NCBI RefSeq assembly: GCF_040215725.1
Contig: NZ_CP157967.1
Span: 558,001 to 622,000 of the forward strand
Direction of reading: 5' to 3'
Length of the DNA: 64,000 bases
DNA from: Rhizobium sp. ZPR4
Lineage (GTDB): Bacteria > Pseudomonadota > Alphaproteobacteria > Rhizobiales > Rhizobiaceae
Shown here piece after piece: positions 54,040 through 62,345 of this stretch; position 1 is the stretch's first letter; each line of letters begins with the position of its first letter. The notes beneath the pieces were generated by a model, which was given only the letters and a program-made list of their open reading frames with translations, ran no database searches and had not been told where the DNA came from. A program made the position numbers and the translations under genes.

Positions 54040-55026
54040 ATGACCATGTCTGACGACAACGTATTTCGTCCCAATCGCCGCGGCGTTCTTGCCGGTATCG
54101 CCGTCACGCTTTTTGCGCCCTCCATCGTCAGGGCCGCTGACGACAGCACGACAGGGAGCAAGCCCGCCGAGACCAAGGGTGCGATCGCCCGGAGCGATGA
54201 AAAGGCAGAGGATGCGCCGCCGCTGCTTTCGGGCGACTACGCCAAGGAGCGCCATCTGTTTCGCACCGATCTCCTGAGCAAGGGGCCGGCCCCCGATATC
54301 TACGAGCGGCTGGTTACGCCGTCGACCGCCGAACGGCTTTTTTATCGTAGCGGTGTTGGTGAAGAACTGGAGCTCGTCGCCTGGGTTTCCCGTTATACGC
54401 GCTCGGAGAAGCCGAAGCCGGCGGTGCTGTTCCTGCATGGCGGCAACGCCATCGGCCAGGGGCATTGGCAGCTGATGAAGCCCTATGTCGAGGCCGGCTA
54501 TGTTGTCATGATCCCCTCGATGCGCGGGGAAAATGGCCAGAAGGGCAATTTCTCGGGCTTTTATGATGAAGTAGCCGACGTGCTGGCCGCATCCAACCGG
54601 CTGCGGCATCTGCCGGGCGTCGATCCGCACCACATGTTCCTGGCGGGTCATAGCATCGGTGGTACGCTGGCCATGCTCGCCGCTATGTCGACCAAGCGGT
54701 TCCGGGCGGTCGCACCGATATCCGGCAACCCCGACGCCTATGCCTTCTTTAGTCGCTATCCGCAGGATATTCGCTTCAACACCAGGAACCCGCGCGAATA
54801 TCAGATGCGGTCGCCGCTCTGCTATGCGCACAGCTTCAAGAGCCCGATAAAGCTGTTCCACGGCACCGAGGAAGCCCATTTCGATTCGCGTCTGGCTCTG
54901 CTCGCAAAGCGGGCGACGGGCGCCGGCGTGAAGATGGAAATGGCGACTGTAACGGGCAGCCACAATTCGGCTCTGCCGGGCGAAATCGAACAGAGCATCG
55001 AATTCTTCAAGAGCGTGGCCGTCTAA
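54040..55026 (+). CDS. Exported alpha/beta hydrolase
   Basis: 328 residues from the ATG at 54040 (54046 is also possible; an upstream TTG is discounted). A twin-arginine-like signal, NRRGVLAGIAVTLFAPSIVRA, is at the N-terminus, so the protein is probably periplasmic by the Tat route. The hydrolase core has VLFLHGGNAIGQGHW (oxyanion), Ser205 in GHSIGGTL as the nucleophile, and a C-terminal histidine in GSHNSALPG. It resembles dienelactone-hydrolase/prolyl-oligopeptidase-type enzymes. Substrate unknown. It follows the ligase gene by 89 bases. Confidence 0.78.
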   Translation: MTMSDDNVFRPNRRGVLAGIAVTLFAPSIVRAADDSTTGSKPAETKGAIARSDEKAEDAPPLLSGDYAKERHLFRTDLLSKGPAPDIYERLVTPSTAERLFYRSGVGEELELVAWVSRYTRSEKPKPAVLFLHGGNAIGQGHWQLMKPYVEAGYVVMIPSMRGENGQKGNFSGFYDEVADVLAASNRLRHLPGVDPHHMFLAGHSIGGTLAMLAAMSTKRFRAVAPISGNPDAYAFFSRYPQDIRFNTRNPREYQMRSPLCYAHSFKSPIKLFHGTEEAHFDSRLALLAKRATGAGVKMEMATVTGSHNSALPGEIEQSIEFFKSVAV

Positions 55027-55027
55027 A

Positions 55028-55071
55028 GCAATTCCAGGAAAAGTGCGTAGCGGTTTTCCGTCCGGAATTGC
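55028..55071. repeat. Intergenic palindromic repeat of rhizobial type
   Basis: GCAATTCC (55028-55035) and GGAATTGC (55064-55071) are exact inverted arms, with inner GGAAAA and TTTTCC also able to pair. From memory, closely similar sequences occur many times between genes of Rhizobiales. It lies just after the hydrolase stop and before the convergent mutB end, so it may also act as a transcript end. Confidence 0.6.
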
Positions 55072-55138
55072 GAGACAACAAGGAGATAGAACGGCTCAGA
55101 GATACCGTGAAAAGCTGAATCGCTCTAAAGCCGGGCCG

Positions 55139-57271
55139 TCATGCCATCAGCTTTTGCATCAACGCCGCCGCCGCTTCGGCGATCACGGTTCCGGGCGGAA
55201 AGATCGCATCGGCACCGGCTGCTTCCAGTGCCGCGAAATCCTGTGGCGGAATGACGCCGCCGACGGCGATCAACACATTGCCGGCGTGACGGCGGGTGAG
55301 CGCCTCCTTCAATTCCGGCACCAGCGTCAGATGGCCTGCAGCCAGCGACGACGCGCCGAGGATGTCGACCCCCTCGCGCACGGCGACATCGGCCACTTCT
55401 TCCGGCGTCTGAAACATGGCGCCGACGACGACATCGAAACCGAGATCGGCGAAAGCCGTCGCGATGACCTTCTGGCCGCGATCGTGTCCGTCCTGACCCA
55501 TTTTGGCGATAAGGATGCGGGGTTTTTCGCCACGTGCCCTGCGGAAAGCTTCGACTTTGGCCACGGCCGCATTGAAGACCGGATCTTCGGAACCGACTTC
55601 CTTGCGGTAGACGCCGGAGATGGTTCGGATCTCGGCGACATGACGGCCATAGGCTTTTTCAAGCGCCAGAGAGATTTCGCCGACGGTGGCTCTGGCTCTT
55701 GCTGCCTTGACGGCAAAATCGAGCAGATTGCCGGTGCCGTTTCGCGCCGCATCCGTCAGCGCATCCAATGCGCTTTCCACCGTAGCGGTCTCGCGGGTGC
55801 CCTTCAGCTGCTGGAGCTTGGAAAGCTGGCGTGCCCGCACCTCGGAATTCTCGACCTTCAGGACATCGACCTCGATATCCTGTTCCGGCTTAGAAAAATT
55901 GACGCCGACGACGGTCTGTTGGCCGCTGTCGATGCGCGCCTGCGTGCGGGCCGCTGCCTCTTCGATTCGGAGCTTGGGGATGCCTTTCTCGATCGCCTTC
56001 GCCATGCCGCCGAGCGCCTCCACCTCCTCGATATGGGCCATCGCGCGGGCCGCAAGATCATGGGTCAGCCGCTCGACATAGGCCGAGCCGCCCCAGGGGT
56101 CGATGATCCCTGTCGTGCCGGATTCCTTCTGCAGCAGGATCTGCGTGTTGCGGGCGATGCGGGCGGAATGATCGGTCGGCAGGGCGAGTGCCTCATCGAA
56201 GGAATTGGTGTGGAGCGACTGGGTATGCCCCTGCGTTGCAGCCATCGCCTCGATCATGGTGCGGATGATGTTGTTCATCGGGTCCTGCGCCGTCAGCGAC
56301 CAGCCTGATGTCTGGCTGTGGGTCCGAAGCGCCAGTGATTTCTGGTCCTTCGGCGCGAAATTCTTCTGCATCAGCGCGGCCCAGATCAGCCGTCCGGCCC
56401 GCATTTTGGCGACTTCCATGAAGAAGTTCATGCCGACGGCCCAGAAGAAGGAAAGACGGGGGGCAAAACTGTCGATATCAAGGCCTGCGGCGACGCCTGC
56501 GCGGGCATATTCGACGCCATCGGCGATCGTGTAAGCGAGCTCCAGATCCGCCGTCGCACCGGCTTCCTGCATGTGGTAGCCGGAGATCGAAATGGAGTTG
56601 AATTTCGGCATCCTTTGGCTGGTGTAGCTGAAAATGTCCGAAACGATGCGCATTGAGGGCTGCGGCGGGTAGATATAGGTGTTGCGAACCATGAACTCCT
56701 TGAGGATGTCGTTCTGGATCGTGCCGGACAGCTTGTCCTCGGAGACGCCCTGTTCCTCCGCCGCAACGATATAGAGCGCCATGACCGGCAGCACCGCGCC
56801 GTTCATGGTCATCGACACGCTCATCTCATCAAGCGGAATTCCATCGAAGAGCTGGCGCATGTCGAGAATGGAATCGATCGCCACGCCTGCCATGCCGACA
56901 TCACCCGCCACACGCGGATGATCGCTGTCATAGCCGCGATGGGTGGCAAGATCGAAGGCGACGGAAAGGCCCTTCTGCCCGGCCGCGAGGTTGCGGCGAT
57001 AGAAGGCGTTGGACTCCTCGGCCGTCGAGAAGCCGGCATATTGCCGGATGGTCCACGGCTGCTGGACATACATTGTCGGGTAAGGGCCGCGCACGAACGG
57101 CGCTGCACCGGGATAGGTGTCCAAAAAGTTCAGGCCGGCGAGATCGCTTTCGCTGTAGGCACGCTTGACCGCAATGCCTTCGGGGGTTTCCCAGGCTGGG
57201 GCGGTGGTCGTTGGTGCCGTTGCCTGTAGCTTGGCCCAGGGGATGGTGCGGAAGTCGGGGATTTTGGTCAT
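55139..57271 (-). CDS. mutB: Methylmalonyl-CoA mutase large subunit
   Basis: 710 residues from the ATG at 57271. The catalytic TIM barrel begins with RTIPWAKLQ and has [56 protein letters not shown] and further typical stretches ([11 protein letters not shown]). The cobalamin-binding domain is at the C-terminus with the base-off motif DGHDRG (about 605) and the GGVIPPQD loop near residue 680. The enzyme isomerises methylmalonyl-CoA to succinyl-CoA, completing propionyl-CoA breakdown from branched amino acids. It lies downstream of mutA, separated by about 230 bases that carry two inverted repeats. Confidence 0.93.
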   Translation of the reverse strand: MTKIPDFRTIPWAKLQATAPTTTAPAWETPEGIAVKRAYSESDLAGLNFLDTYPGAAPFVRGPYPTMYVQQPWTIRQYAGFSTAEESNAFYRRNLAAGQKGLSVAFDLATHRGYDSDHPRVAGDVGMAGVAIDSILDMRQLFDGIPLDEMSVSMTMNGAVLPVMALYIVAAEEQGVSEDKLSGTIQNDILKEFMVRNTYIYPPQPSMRIVSDIFSYTSQRMPKFNSISISGYHMQEAGATADLELAYTIADGVEYARAGVAAGLDIDSFAPRLSFFWAVGMNFFMEVAKMRAGRLIWAALMQKNFAPKDQKSLALRTHSQTSGWSLTAQDPMNNIIRTMIEAMAATQGHTQSLHTNSFDEALALPTDHSARIARNTQILLQKESGTTGIIDPWGGSAYVERLTHDLAARAMAHIEEVEALGGMAKAIEKGIPKLRIEEAAARTQARIDSGQQTVVGVNFSKPEQDIEVDVLKVENSEVRARQLSKLQQLKGTRETATVESALDALTDAARNGTGNLLDFAVKAARARATVGEISLALEKAYGRHVAEIRTISGVYRKEVGSEDPVFNAAVAKVEAFRRARGEKPRILIAKMGQDGHDRGQKVIATAFADLGFDVVVGAMFQTPEEVADVAVREGVDILGASSLAAGHLTLVPELKEALTRRHAGNVLIAVGGVIPPQDFAALEAAGADAIFPPGTVIAEAAAALMQKLMA

Positions 57272-57306
57272 GGAGCTGAAGTCTCCGTGAGTGTAGAGGG
57301 CGCGAT

Positions 57307-57354
57307 ACCCCCCTCTGTCGCTTTCGCGACATCTCCCCCACAAAGGGGGAGATT
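57307..57354. repeat. Repeat copy A between mutA and mutB
   Basis: The copy starts ACCCCCCTCTGTCGC and runs through GCGACATCTCCCCC to GGGGGAGATT. Its own arms (CTGTCGC with GCGACA; TCTCCCCC with GGGGGAGA) make two small hairpins. Copy B at 57428-57473 is the same sequence on the other strand, differing at a few positions. Confidence 0.75.
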
Positions 57355-57427
57355 GGAAAAACGAAAAACTTGATCTGTGGCCATCAAGGCTGTGGCCGCT
57401 GATGGGATTAGATTTTGGCGCGGAATG

Positions 57428-57473
57428 ATCTCCCCCCTTGTGGGGGAGATGTCACGAAGTGACAGAGGGGGGT
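57428..57473. repeat. Repeat copy B, inverted relative to copy A
   Basis: Read on the minus strand it begins ACCCCCCTCTGTCAC and continues TGACATCTCCCCC to GGGGGGAGAT, about 85-90% identical to copy A by eye. The copies lie 73 bases apart, inverted, so the intervening stretch could be held in one large stem-loop in the mutA-mutB transcript. Confidence 0.75.
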
Positions 57474-57503
57474 GCGCGACCTCCTGAAACACGATGTTCA
57501 TCC

Positions 57504-58853
57504 TCATGCCTTCACCACCTCATCCAGCCGCACCGGCATCAATCCCATGCTACCCTCAATCGGACCCAAAGGTCCCGAAACGGTTACCGGCCGCTCCGCC
57601 TTCATCGCAAACAGCGTCGTACCGACGATCGGCTTGGCGACACGCTTCGCGCGCGCATCGGCGATCATCGCTGCCAGCTCACCGCTTGCGATCACCTTTG
57701 CCAATCCGCCCTTGCCATCGATGCCGGTGAAAATCCCCCAGGCCCGTTCAGCGAGCGCGTCGGTCAGCGCCTCGATGCCACCCGCACCGGCAGCGGGATC
57801 GAGGACATGATCGAGGTGGCTTTCGGCAATCAGAATTGTCTGCGTGTTGCGCGCCAGCCGTCGCGCCAGTGGGTCGGGTATGCCATGCGTCAGACTGTGC
57901 GGCAGGACGGAAATCTCGTCGGCGCCGCCAACCCCGGCCGAAAAGACCGCGATCGCATTGCGCAGGATATTCGTCTCGGGGTCGAGGCGGGTCAGCATGC
58001 GATAGCTCGTCTCGACAAAAAGATGCGCCGGCGCTGGATCGGCGACGCCGCAAGCTTCGGCGATCCGGGCAAAGATTAGTCGCGCTGCACGGATCTTGGC
58101 GATCGTCGTGAACTGGTTCTGATCGGCCGAGAGGCAGAGGCTGGTTGCCGCAAGCGCTGCTTCCGGCGACAGTCCAGCCTCCTCAAGCAGTCGTAAATGG
58201 CCGACGAGGCTTGCGGCCATGACCGCCAACTCCTGCGCCTCGGTCCCGCCGGCATTATGCACTATGCGGCCGTCCGCATTGACGATCGTGTCAACCGGTT
58301 TCAACTCTTTTAAGTATTTGATATCGCTATTAAAATTGGTAAAATGTACGGCTGACAAGAAAGCGTCGAGGCCAAGGTGCAATCTCTGGGAGCCCCCACC
58401 CGAAATTGAAGCTGCTACCGTTTTGGCAACACCGGACGAAAAGCCATCGAGGCGCAATGTCGCAATCCTGCCTGATGCTGCCGCCAGCACCTCGGAGAGG
58501 GGCGGAAGCGGCGCATCCATGCCGGTGCCGAAGGCCGAACCGGAATCGGCGGAGACGAGGCAGATGCCGCTGGCGCCATTGGCAAGATCGTCGCGGAGCT
58601 GCACCATTGCCCGCTCCATATCCGGATCGTCCATGCGTTGGCTCACCGTCCAGGGCCGATCGTCCCGTTGGCGGAAAAGCGGCGCGCCATCGCGCCGCCG
58701 CTCGTAAAGCGGTTCGATGGCGATGCCATCATCGGTTCGCGATACCAGCGTTTCCTGGAAATCCTTACCTTTCAGCGCCCGTTCGACAAGCTTCAGCCAA
58801 GCCTTCTGATCGCTCTGGCCGAAGATGCCCGGGTCGAGACTGTCGATATTCAT
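57504..58853 (-). CDS. mutA: Methylmalonyl-CoA mutase small subunit
   Basis: 449 residues from the ATG at 58853, which follows GGAGGAG; a longer frame reaching 59288 runs through the next gene and is not real. The start MNIDSLDPGIFGQSDQKAWLKLVERALKGKDF and RRDGAPLFRQRDDRPW are typical of the small subunit. The barrel part lacks the residues for cobalamin binding, and no B12 domain follows. It pairs with MutB. Its gene precedes mutB in the same direction, so the two form one operon. Confidence 0.88.
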   Translation of the reverse strand: MNIDSLDPGIFGQSDQKAWLKLVERALKGKDFQETLVSRTDDGIAIEPLYERRRDGAPLFRQRDDRPWTVSQRMDDPDMERAMVQLRDDLANGASGICLVSADSGSAFGTGMDAPLPPLSEVLAAASGRIATLRLDGFSSGVAKTVAASISGGGSQRLHLGLDAFLSAVHFTNFNSDIKYLKELKPVDTIVNADGRIVHNAGGTEAQELAVMAASLVGHLRLLEEAGLSPEAALAATSLCLSADQNQFTTIAKIRAARLIFARIAEACGVADPAPAHLFVETSYRMLTRLDPETNILRNAIAVFSAGVGGADEISVLPHSLTHGIPDPLARRLARNTQTILIAESHLDHVLDPAAGAGGIEALTDALAERAWGIFTGIDGKGGLAKVIASGELAAMIADARAKRVAKPIVGTTLFAMKAERPVTVSGPLGPIEGSMGLMPVRLDEVVKA

Positions 58854-59021
58854 GTGCTCCTCCGTACCGCATTGGTCTAGCCCATGATGCCGCAAGGGAA
58901 AACAGGAGTTTGGCCAATCGGTGCAATATCTTCGTTGGAGCTGTCTGGCGATCGACGCCAGCCTCGCTCCAGCCGCGGCAGTCATTATGTGGACGATCCG
59001 ATATCTTCCAACTGGTTTCCG

Positions 59022-59828
59022 ATGATGGCCGATCTGCTGCCTGCTTCCCGCCACCTGCTTACCGCTGCTGCGCTGGCGACATTGTCTGCCTGCAGCATCA
59101 TTCCCGATACGGGCGCGACGGATCCGGACCGGTTCGTGCAGGAGACCACGCCGGTCTTCTATCGTCCGGAAGGTATCGAGCCGAACCGGGTAAAGCGTCT
59201 GCCCGTGCAGCCTGTGCCGCAGGCGCGCGATCTCTTCCAGACACAATTCCATCAGACCTATGGTTTGCCGACCTTCAATCCAGTGCATCAGGCCATGTAT
59301 GCGCAGCGCAGCGAAGACGACTTCACGTTACCTGCGATTCCCTACAAGCGCATCGATCCACGCTTCCTGCGGCAGGAGGTGGATTACCAGACCAAGGAGC
59401 GCCCCGGCACCATCGTCGTCGATACGCGCGACCATTTCCTCTATTTCGTCGAGCCGGGCGGCAAGGCGATGCGTTATGGCGTCGGCCTCGGCGCGGCAGG
59501 GTATGCCTGGCACGGCAGAGGCCTGATCCAATGGAAGCAGAAATGGCCGCGCTGGACGCCGCCTGCCGAAATGGTGGCGCGCGATCCGCAGATGAGGCCG
59601 CTATCGGCCGAGCGCGGCGGCATGAATCCAGGGCCGACCAACCCGCTCGGAGCGCGTGCGCTCTATATCTATCAGAACGGCCGGGATACGCTTTATCGGG
59701 TTCACGGCACGCCGGATTGGCAGTCGATCGGCAAGGCTGCATCTTCTGGATGCGTGCGCATGCTCAATCAGGACGTGATAGATCTCTACAACCGGGTGCC
59801 CGATAAGGCGGAAATCGTCGTTCTGTAG
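59022..59828 (+). CDS. L,D-transpeptidase (YkuD) lipoprotein
   Basis: 268 residues from the first of two adjacent ATGs. The N-terminus has a hydrophobic run ending in ATLSAC, a lipobox, so the mature protein starts at Cys24 and should be membrane-anchored. The YkuD domain covers the second half with RVHGTPDWQSIGKAASSGCVRM; Cys244 in SSGCVRM is the nucleophile. Such enzymes make 3,3-crosslinks in peptidoglycan or attach outer-membrane proteins to it. A homologous gene lies 161 bases downstream. An in-frame start at 58884 has no signal peptide and was rejected. Confidence 0.85.
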   Translation: MMADLLPASRHLLTAAALATLSACSIIPDTGATDPDRFVQETTPVFYRPEGIEPNRVKRLPVQPVPQARDLFQTQFHQTYGLPTFNPVHQAMYAQRSEDDFTLPAIPYKRIDPRFLRQEVDYQTKERPGTIVVDTRDHFLYFVEPGGKAMRYGVGLGAAGYAWHGRGLIQWKQKWPRWTPPAEMVARDPQMRPLSAERGGMNPGPTNPLGARALYIYQNGRDTLYRVHGTPDWQSIGKAASSGCVRMLNQDVIDLYNRVPDKAEIVVL

Positions 59829-59989
59829 CAGTATTTTACCACAAATTTTCGTGATGTTGCATAAGTGCGATAGTCGGGGTGGTTTGCGCTCTTTAGTTTT
59901 GCGTCTGTCTCTGCGAACCTCTCGGGGAACCGAATCAGCCTGTTGTTACGGGTTTTCGCTTCCTCCACAAAAGGAACTATGCTGTCGAC

Positions 59990-60721
59990 ATGAGCCTTCC
60001 TTCATCCCTATCCCGACGTAATTTTCTCGCGCTTGCTGGTCTCGGCGCCGTTTCGACGCTTGCCAGCTGCGCCTCCACTATCGACAACGGCCCCGTCGTC
60101 AGCCCGGTTCAATATACCGGTTCGCCGAGGCCGTTCCGCACCTGGTTCTCCAGCTATGATGGCGAGCAACCCGATCCGGCCGAAATCTATGCGTCCGTCG
60201 AGGACGGCGGCTTCGTTGTTCCGGCGGTTCCCTACAAGCAGATCGATCCGCGCTTCTATCGCCAGCGGGTGGTCGATCCCACAGGCGAAGCACCCGGCAG
60301 CGTGGTCGTCAACACCACCCAGCGCATGCTCTATGTGACCGAGCAGGGTGGCACGGCGATGCGCTATGGCATCGGCGTCGGCCGCGAAGGCTTTGCTTGG
60401 CAGGGCCGCGGCGTCATTCAGTGGCGCAAGAAGTGGCCGCGCTGGAATCCGCCGGACGAAATGGTCGCCCGCCAGCCGGAGCTCGTGAAGTATTCCATCG
60501 CCAATGGCGGCATGGCTCCGGGCCTGATGAATCCGCTCGGTGCCCGTGCGCTTTACATTTTCGAGGACAAGCAGGACTCGCTCTATCGCCTGCACGGCAA
60601 TCCCGACTGGCGCTCCATCGGCAAGGCCGTTTCTTCCGGCTGCGTCCGTCTGCTGAACCAGGACGTCATCGATCTCTATGATCGCGTGCCGGAGCGTGCG
60701 CCGATCCTGGTTACTGCCTGA
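59990..60721 (+). CDS. L,D-transpeptidase (YkuD), second copy
   Basis: 243 residues. The start MSLPSSLSRRNFLALAGLGAVSTLASC holds a twin-arginine pattern and a lipobox (LASC), so export and lipid attachment are likely. The YkuD part is closely similar to the upstream gene (FVVPAVPYKQIDPRFYRQ, YGIGVGREGFAWQGRGVIQWRKKWPRW, LHGNPDWRSIGKAVSSGCVRL), with catalytic Cys218. The two look like a tandem duplication with divergent N-termini. Rhizobia use L,D-transpeptidases in polar growth and in outer-membrane attachment. An intrinsic terminator follows. Confidence 0.9.
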   Translation: MSLPSSLSRRNFLALAGLGAVSTLASCASTIDNGPVVSPVQYTGSPRPFRTWFSSYDGEQPDPAEIYASVEDGGFVVPAVPYKQIDPRFYRQRVVDPTGEAPGSVVVNTTQRMLYVTEQGGTAMRYGIGVGREGFAWQGRGVIQWRKKWPRWNPPDEMVARQPELVKYSIANGGMAPGLMNPLGARALYIFEDKQDSLYRLHGNPDWRSIGKAVSSGCVRLLNQDVIDLYDRVPERAPILVTA

Positions 60722-60736
60722 TATCGCACCATCGAA

Positions 60737-60768
60737 AAAAGGGGCGCCGTGGGCGCCCTTTTTGTTTT
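60737..60768 (+). terminator. Intrinsic terminator
   Basis: GGGCGCC and GGGCGCCC form a GC-rich stem followed by TTTTTGTTTT, 20 bases after the second L,D-transpeptidase gene. It ends that transcript before the convergent ohrR. Confidence 0.85.
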
Positions 60769-60807
60769 GTAGTTCTGACCGGAAGTATCCGGCGTCCTGA
60801 ATCGGTT

Positions 60808-61272
60808 TCAAATCGTCGTCAAATTGACCTTCAGTTGCTGCAACCGGTCTCGCAGATTGGCCATTTCCGCCATATCGCAGCCCGTCGCCTGGCCGATGGC
60901 ATCCATGATCGTGGTGAGCTGACACTTCATGGCGATACCTTTTTCCGTCAGTGAAATGATGACCTGACGCTCGTCCTTCGGATCGCGGGCGCGGCTTATC
61001 AGGCCGGCCTGTTCGAGCCGCTTGAGAAGCGGCGACAGCGTGCCGGAATCCAGATCGAGCTTCTCGCCGATGGTCTTGACCGGCAGATTGCTCGTTTCCC
61101 ACAGCACGAGCATGACGAGATATTGCGGGTAGGTGAGGCCGACGCGATCGAGGATCGGCTTGTAGGCACGGTTGAAGGCATGTGCTGCACCGTAAACGGC
61201 AAAGCAAAGCTGTCTTTCCAGCCACTTTTCCTCATCGGGGATCGTAGGGTTCCCATCCGCCTTGTCCGTCAT
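60808..61272 (-). CDS. ohrR: OhrR, organic-peroxide-sensing MarR-family repressor
   Basis: 154 residues from the ATG at 61272 (ATGs at 61308 and 61335 are also open). The N-terminal QLCFAVYGAAHAFNRAY is the OhrR signature; Cys23 is the peroxide-sensing cysteine. The winged helix follows (LPVKTIGEKLDLDSGTLSPLLKRLEQAGLISRARDPKDERQ). Oxidation of the cysteine releases the repressor from the ohr promoter. It is divergent from ohr with a dyad between. Confidence 0.9.
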   Translation of the reverse strand: MTDKADGNPTIPDEEKWLERQLCFAVYGAAHAFNRAYKPILDRVGLTYPQYLVMLVLWETSNLPVKTIGEKLDLDSGTLSPLLKRLEQAGLISRARDPKDERQVIISLTEKGIAMKCQLTTIMDAIGQATGCDMAEMANLRDRLQQLKVNLTTI

Positions 61273-61355
61273 CGCCAATTCGCATCCGCCATCTTTTGTT
61301 GGTGGCATTGTCACAAATTCATTTTCCGAAATCAAATTGCGAAATATCTATTGTG

Positions 61356-61370
61356 CACGATTAAATCGTG
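61356..61370. promoter_or_regulatory. OhrR operator
   Basis: CACGATT and AATCGTG are exact inverted repeats around one A (61356-61370), 38 bases before the ohr ATG and in the divergent promoter region. The position fits control of both ohrR and ohr. Confidence 0.7.
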
Positions 61371-61408
61371 ATGTATATAAAATTCATCCAACCGAAGGGA
61401 GACATGAC

Positions 61409-61831
61409 ATGCCTATTCTCTACACGACCAAAGCTTCCGCCACCGGTGGCCGCGCCGGCCATGCAGTTTCCGAAAATGGCGTCCTCGACGTCACGCTGAC
61501 CGTGCCGAAGGAACTCGGCGGCGACGGCGCCACCGGCACCAATCCCGAACAGCTCTTTGCGGCTGGCTACTCGGCCTGCTTCCTGGGTGCCCTGAAATTT
61601 GTCGCAGGCCAGCAGAAGGTCAAGATTCCGGAAGACGCAAAGGTTACGGCGACTGTCGGCATCGGCCCGCGCGCAGACGGCACCGGCTTCGGAATCGAAG
61701 TTTCGCTGGCCGTCCACATTCCCGGCATGGACAAGGCCGAGGCTGAAAAGCTCGCCGCCGCCGCCCATATCGTATGCCCCTACAGCCACGCCATGCGCAC
61801 CTCGACCGAAGTGCCGGTTGCTGTCGTCTGA
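61409..61831 (+). CDS. ohr: Organic hydroperoxide resistance protein Ohr
   Basis: 140 residues from the ATG with GGGAGA upstream. Ohr is a thiol peroxidase that reduces organic hydroperoxides using lipoylated partners. The catalytic Cys57 is in GYSACFLGAL and the resolving Cys123 in IVCPYSHAMR, both in canonical contexts. The start MPILYTTKASATGGRAG is typical. It is the second half of the divergent ohrR/ohr unit and ends before a strong terminator. Confidence 0.95.
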   Translation: MPILYTTKASATGGRAGHAVSENGVLDVTLTVPKELGGDGATGTNPEQLFAAGYSACFLGALKFVAGQQKVKIPEDAKVTATVGIGPRADGTGFGIEVSLAVHIPGMDKAEAEKLAAAAHIVCPYSHAMRTSTEVPVAVV

Positions 61832-61880
61832 CGCGAGGCGCGCCGCCGGCCAATCGAGGGCCGGATATCAGGATATATTG

Positions 61881-61920
61881 AAAAGGAGCGACAGTTTTAT
61901 CTGTCGCTCCTTTTCTTTTG
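61881..61920 (+). terminator. Intrinsic terminator after ohr
   Basis: AAAAGGAGCGACAG and CTGTCGCTCCTTTT form a perfect stem of 14 bp around TTTTAT, followed by CTTTT. It separates ohr from the RES-Xre pair. Confidence 0.9.
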
Positions 61921-61961
61921 CAAGAAAAATGCTATATCTTTTCTTAGGAAAGGACGTAGCC

Positions 61962-62345
61962 ATGATAAAAGCCCAGGTAATAGGCCAGACGATGCCCGGC
62001 GAAGCACTCGTCATCACTAAGGCTGTCGTCAATGCCGCCGAGAGGCTGGGCCTGAATGCCCGTATCCTCGCGGCCGTCATCGGCGTGTCGGAGGCGACCG
62101 TTTCGCGCATGAAGCGGCAGGATCATCTGCTGGAGCGCGATAGCAAGCCGTTCGAGCTTGCCGTGCTTCTCGTCCGTCTCTTCCGTTCACTCGATGCCAT
62201 CGTCGGCGGAGATGAGGCTGTGGCGCGGCAATGGCTCCGCAACGGCAATCTCGCCTTTGGCGTAGCGCCAATCGACAAGATCATCTCGATTTCTGGATTG
62301 ACCGATGTCCTTGCCTATCTGGACGCCCGCCGCGCTCTCGTCTGA
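61962..62345 (+). CDS. Xre/MbcA/ParS antitoxin
   Basis: 127 residues. The Xre-like HTH at the N-terminus (NAAERLGLNARILAAVIGVSEATVSRMKRQD) and the DUF2384 C-terminus (LAVLLVRLFRSLDAIVGGDEAVARQWLRNGNLAFG) are the layout of RES-partner antitoxins. The start has AGGAAAGGA upstream. Antitoxins of this type repress their operon and block the toxin active site. It overlaps the toxin start by 41 bases. Confidence 0.88.
   Translation: MIKAQVIGQTMPGEALVITKAVVNAAERLGLNARILAAVIGVSEATVSRMKRQDHLLERDSKPFELAVLLVRLFRSLDAIVGGDEAVARQWLRNGNLAFGVAPIDKIISISGLTDVLAYLDARRALV

Noticed and set aside
57307..57473. CRISPR-like or phage-attachment interpretation of the two repeats
   Set aside because: Only two copies, in inverted order, with no regular spacers and no cas or integrase genes.
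58854..59288. N-terminal extension of mutA up to 59288
   Set aside because: The added residues are out of family and overlap the divergent L,D-transpeptidase gene. The ATG at 58853 has a strong ribosome site.
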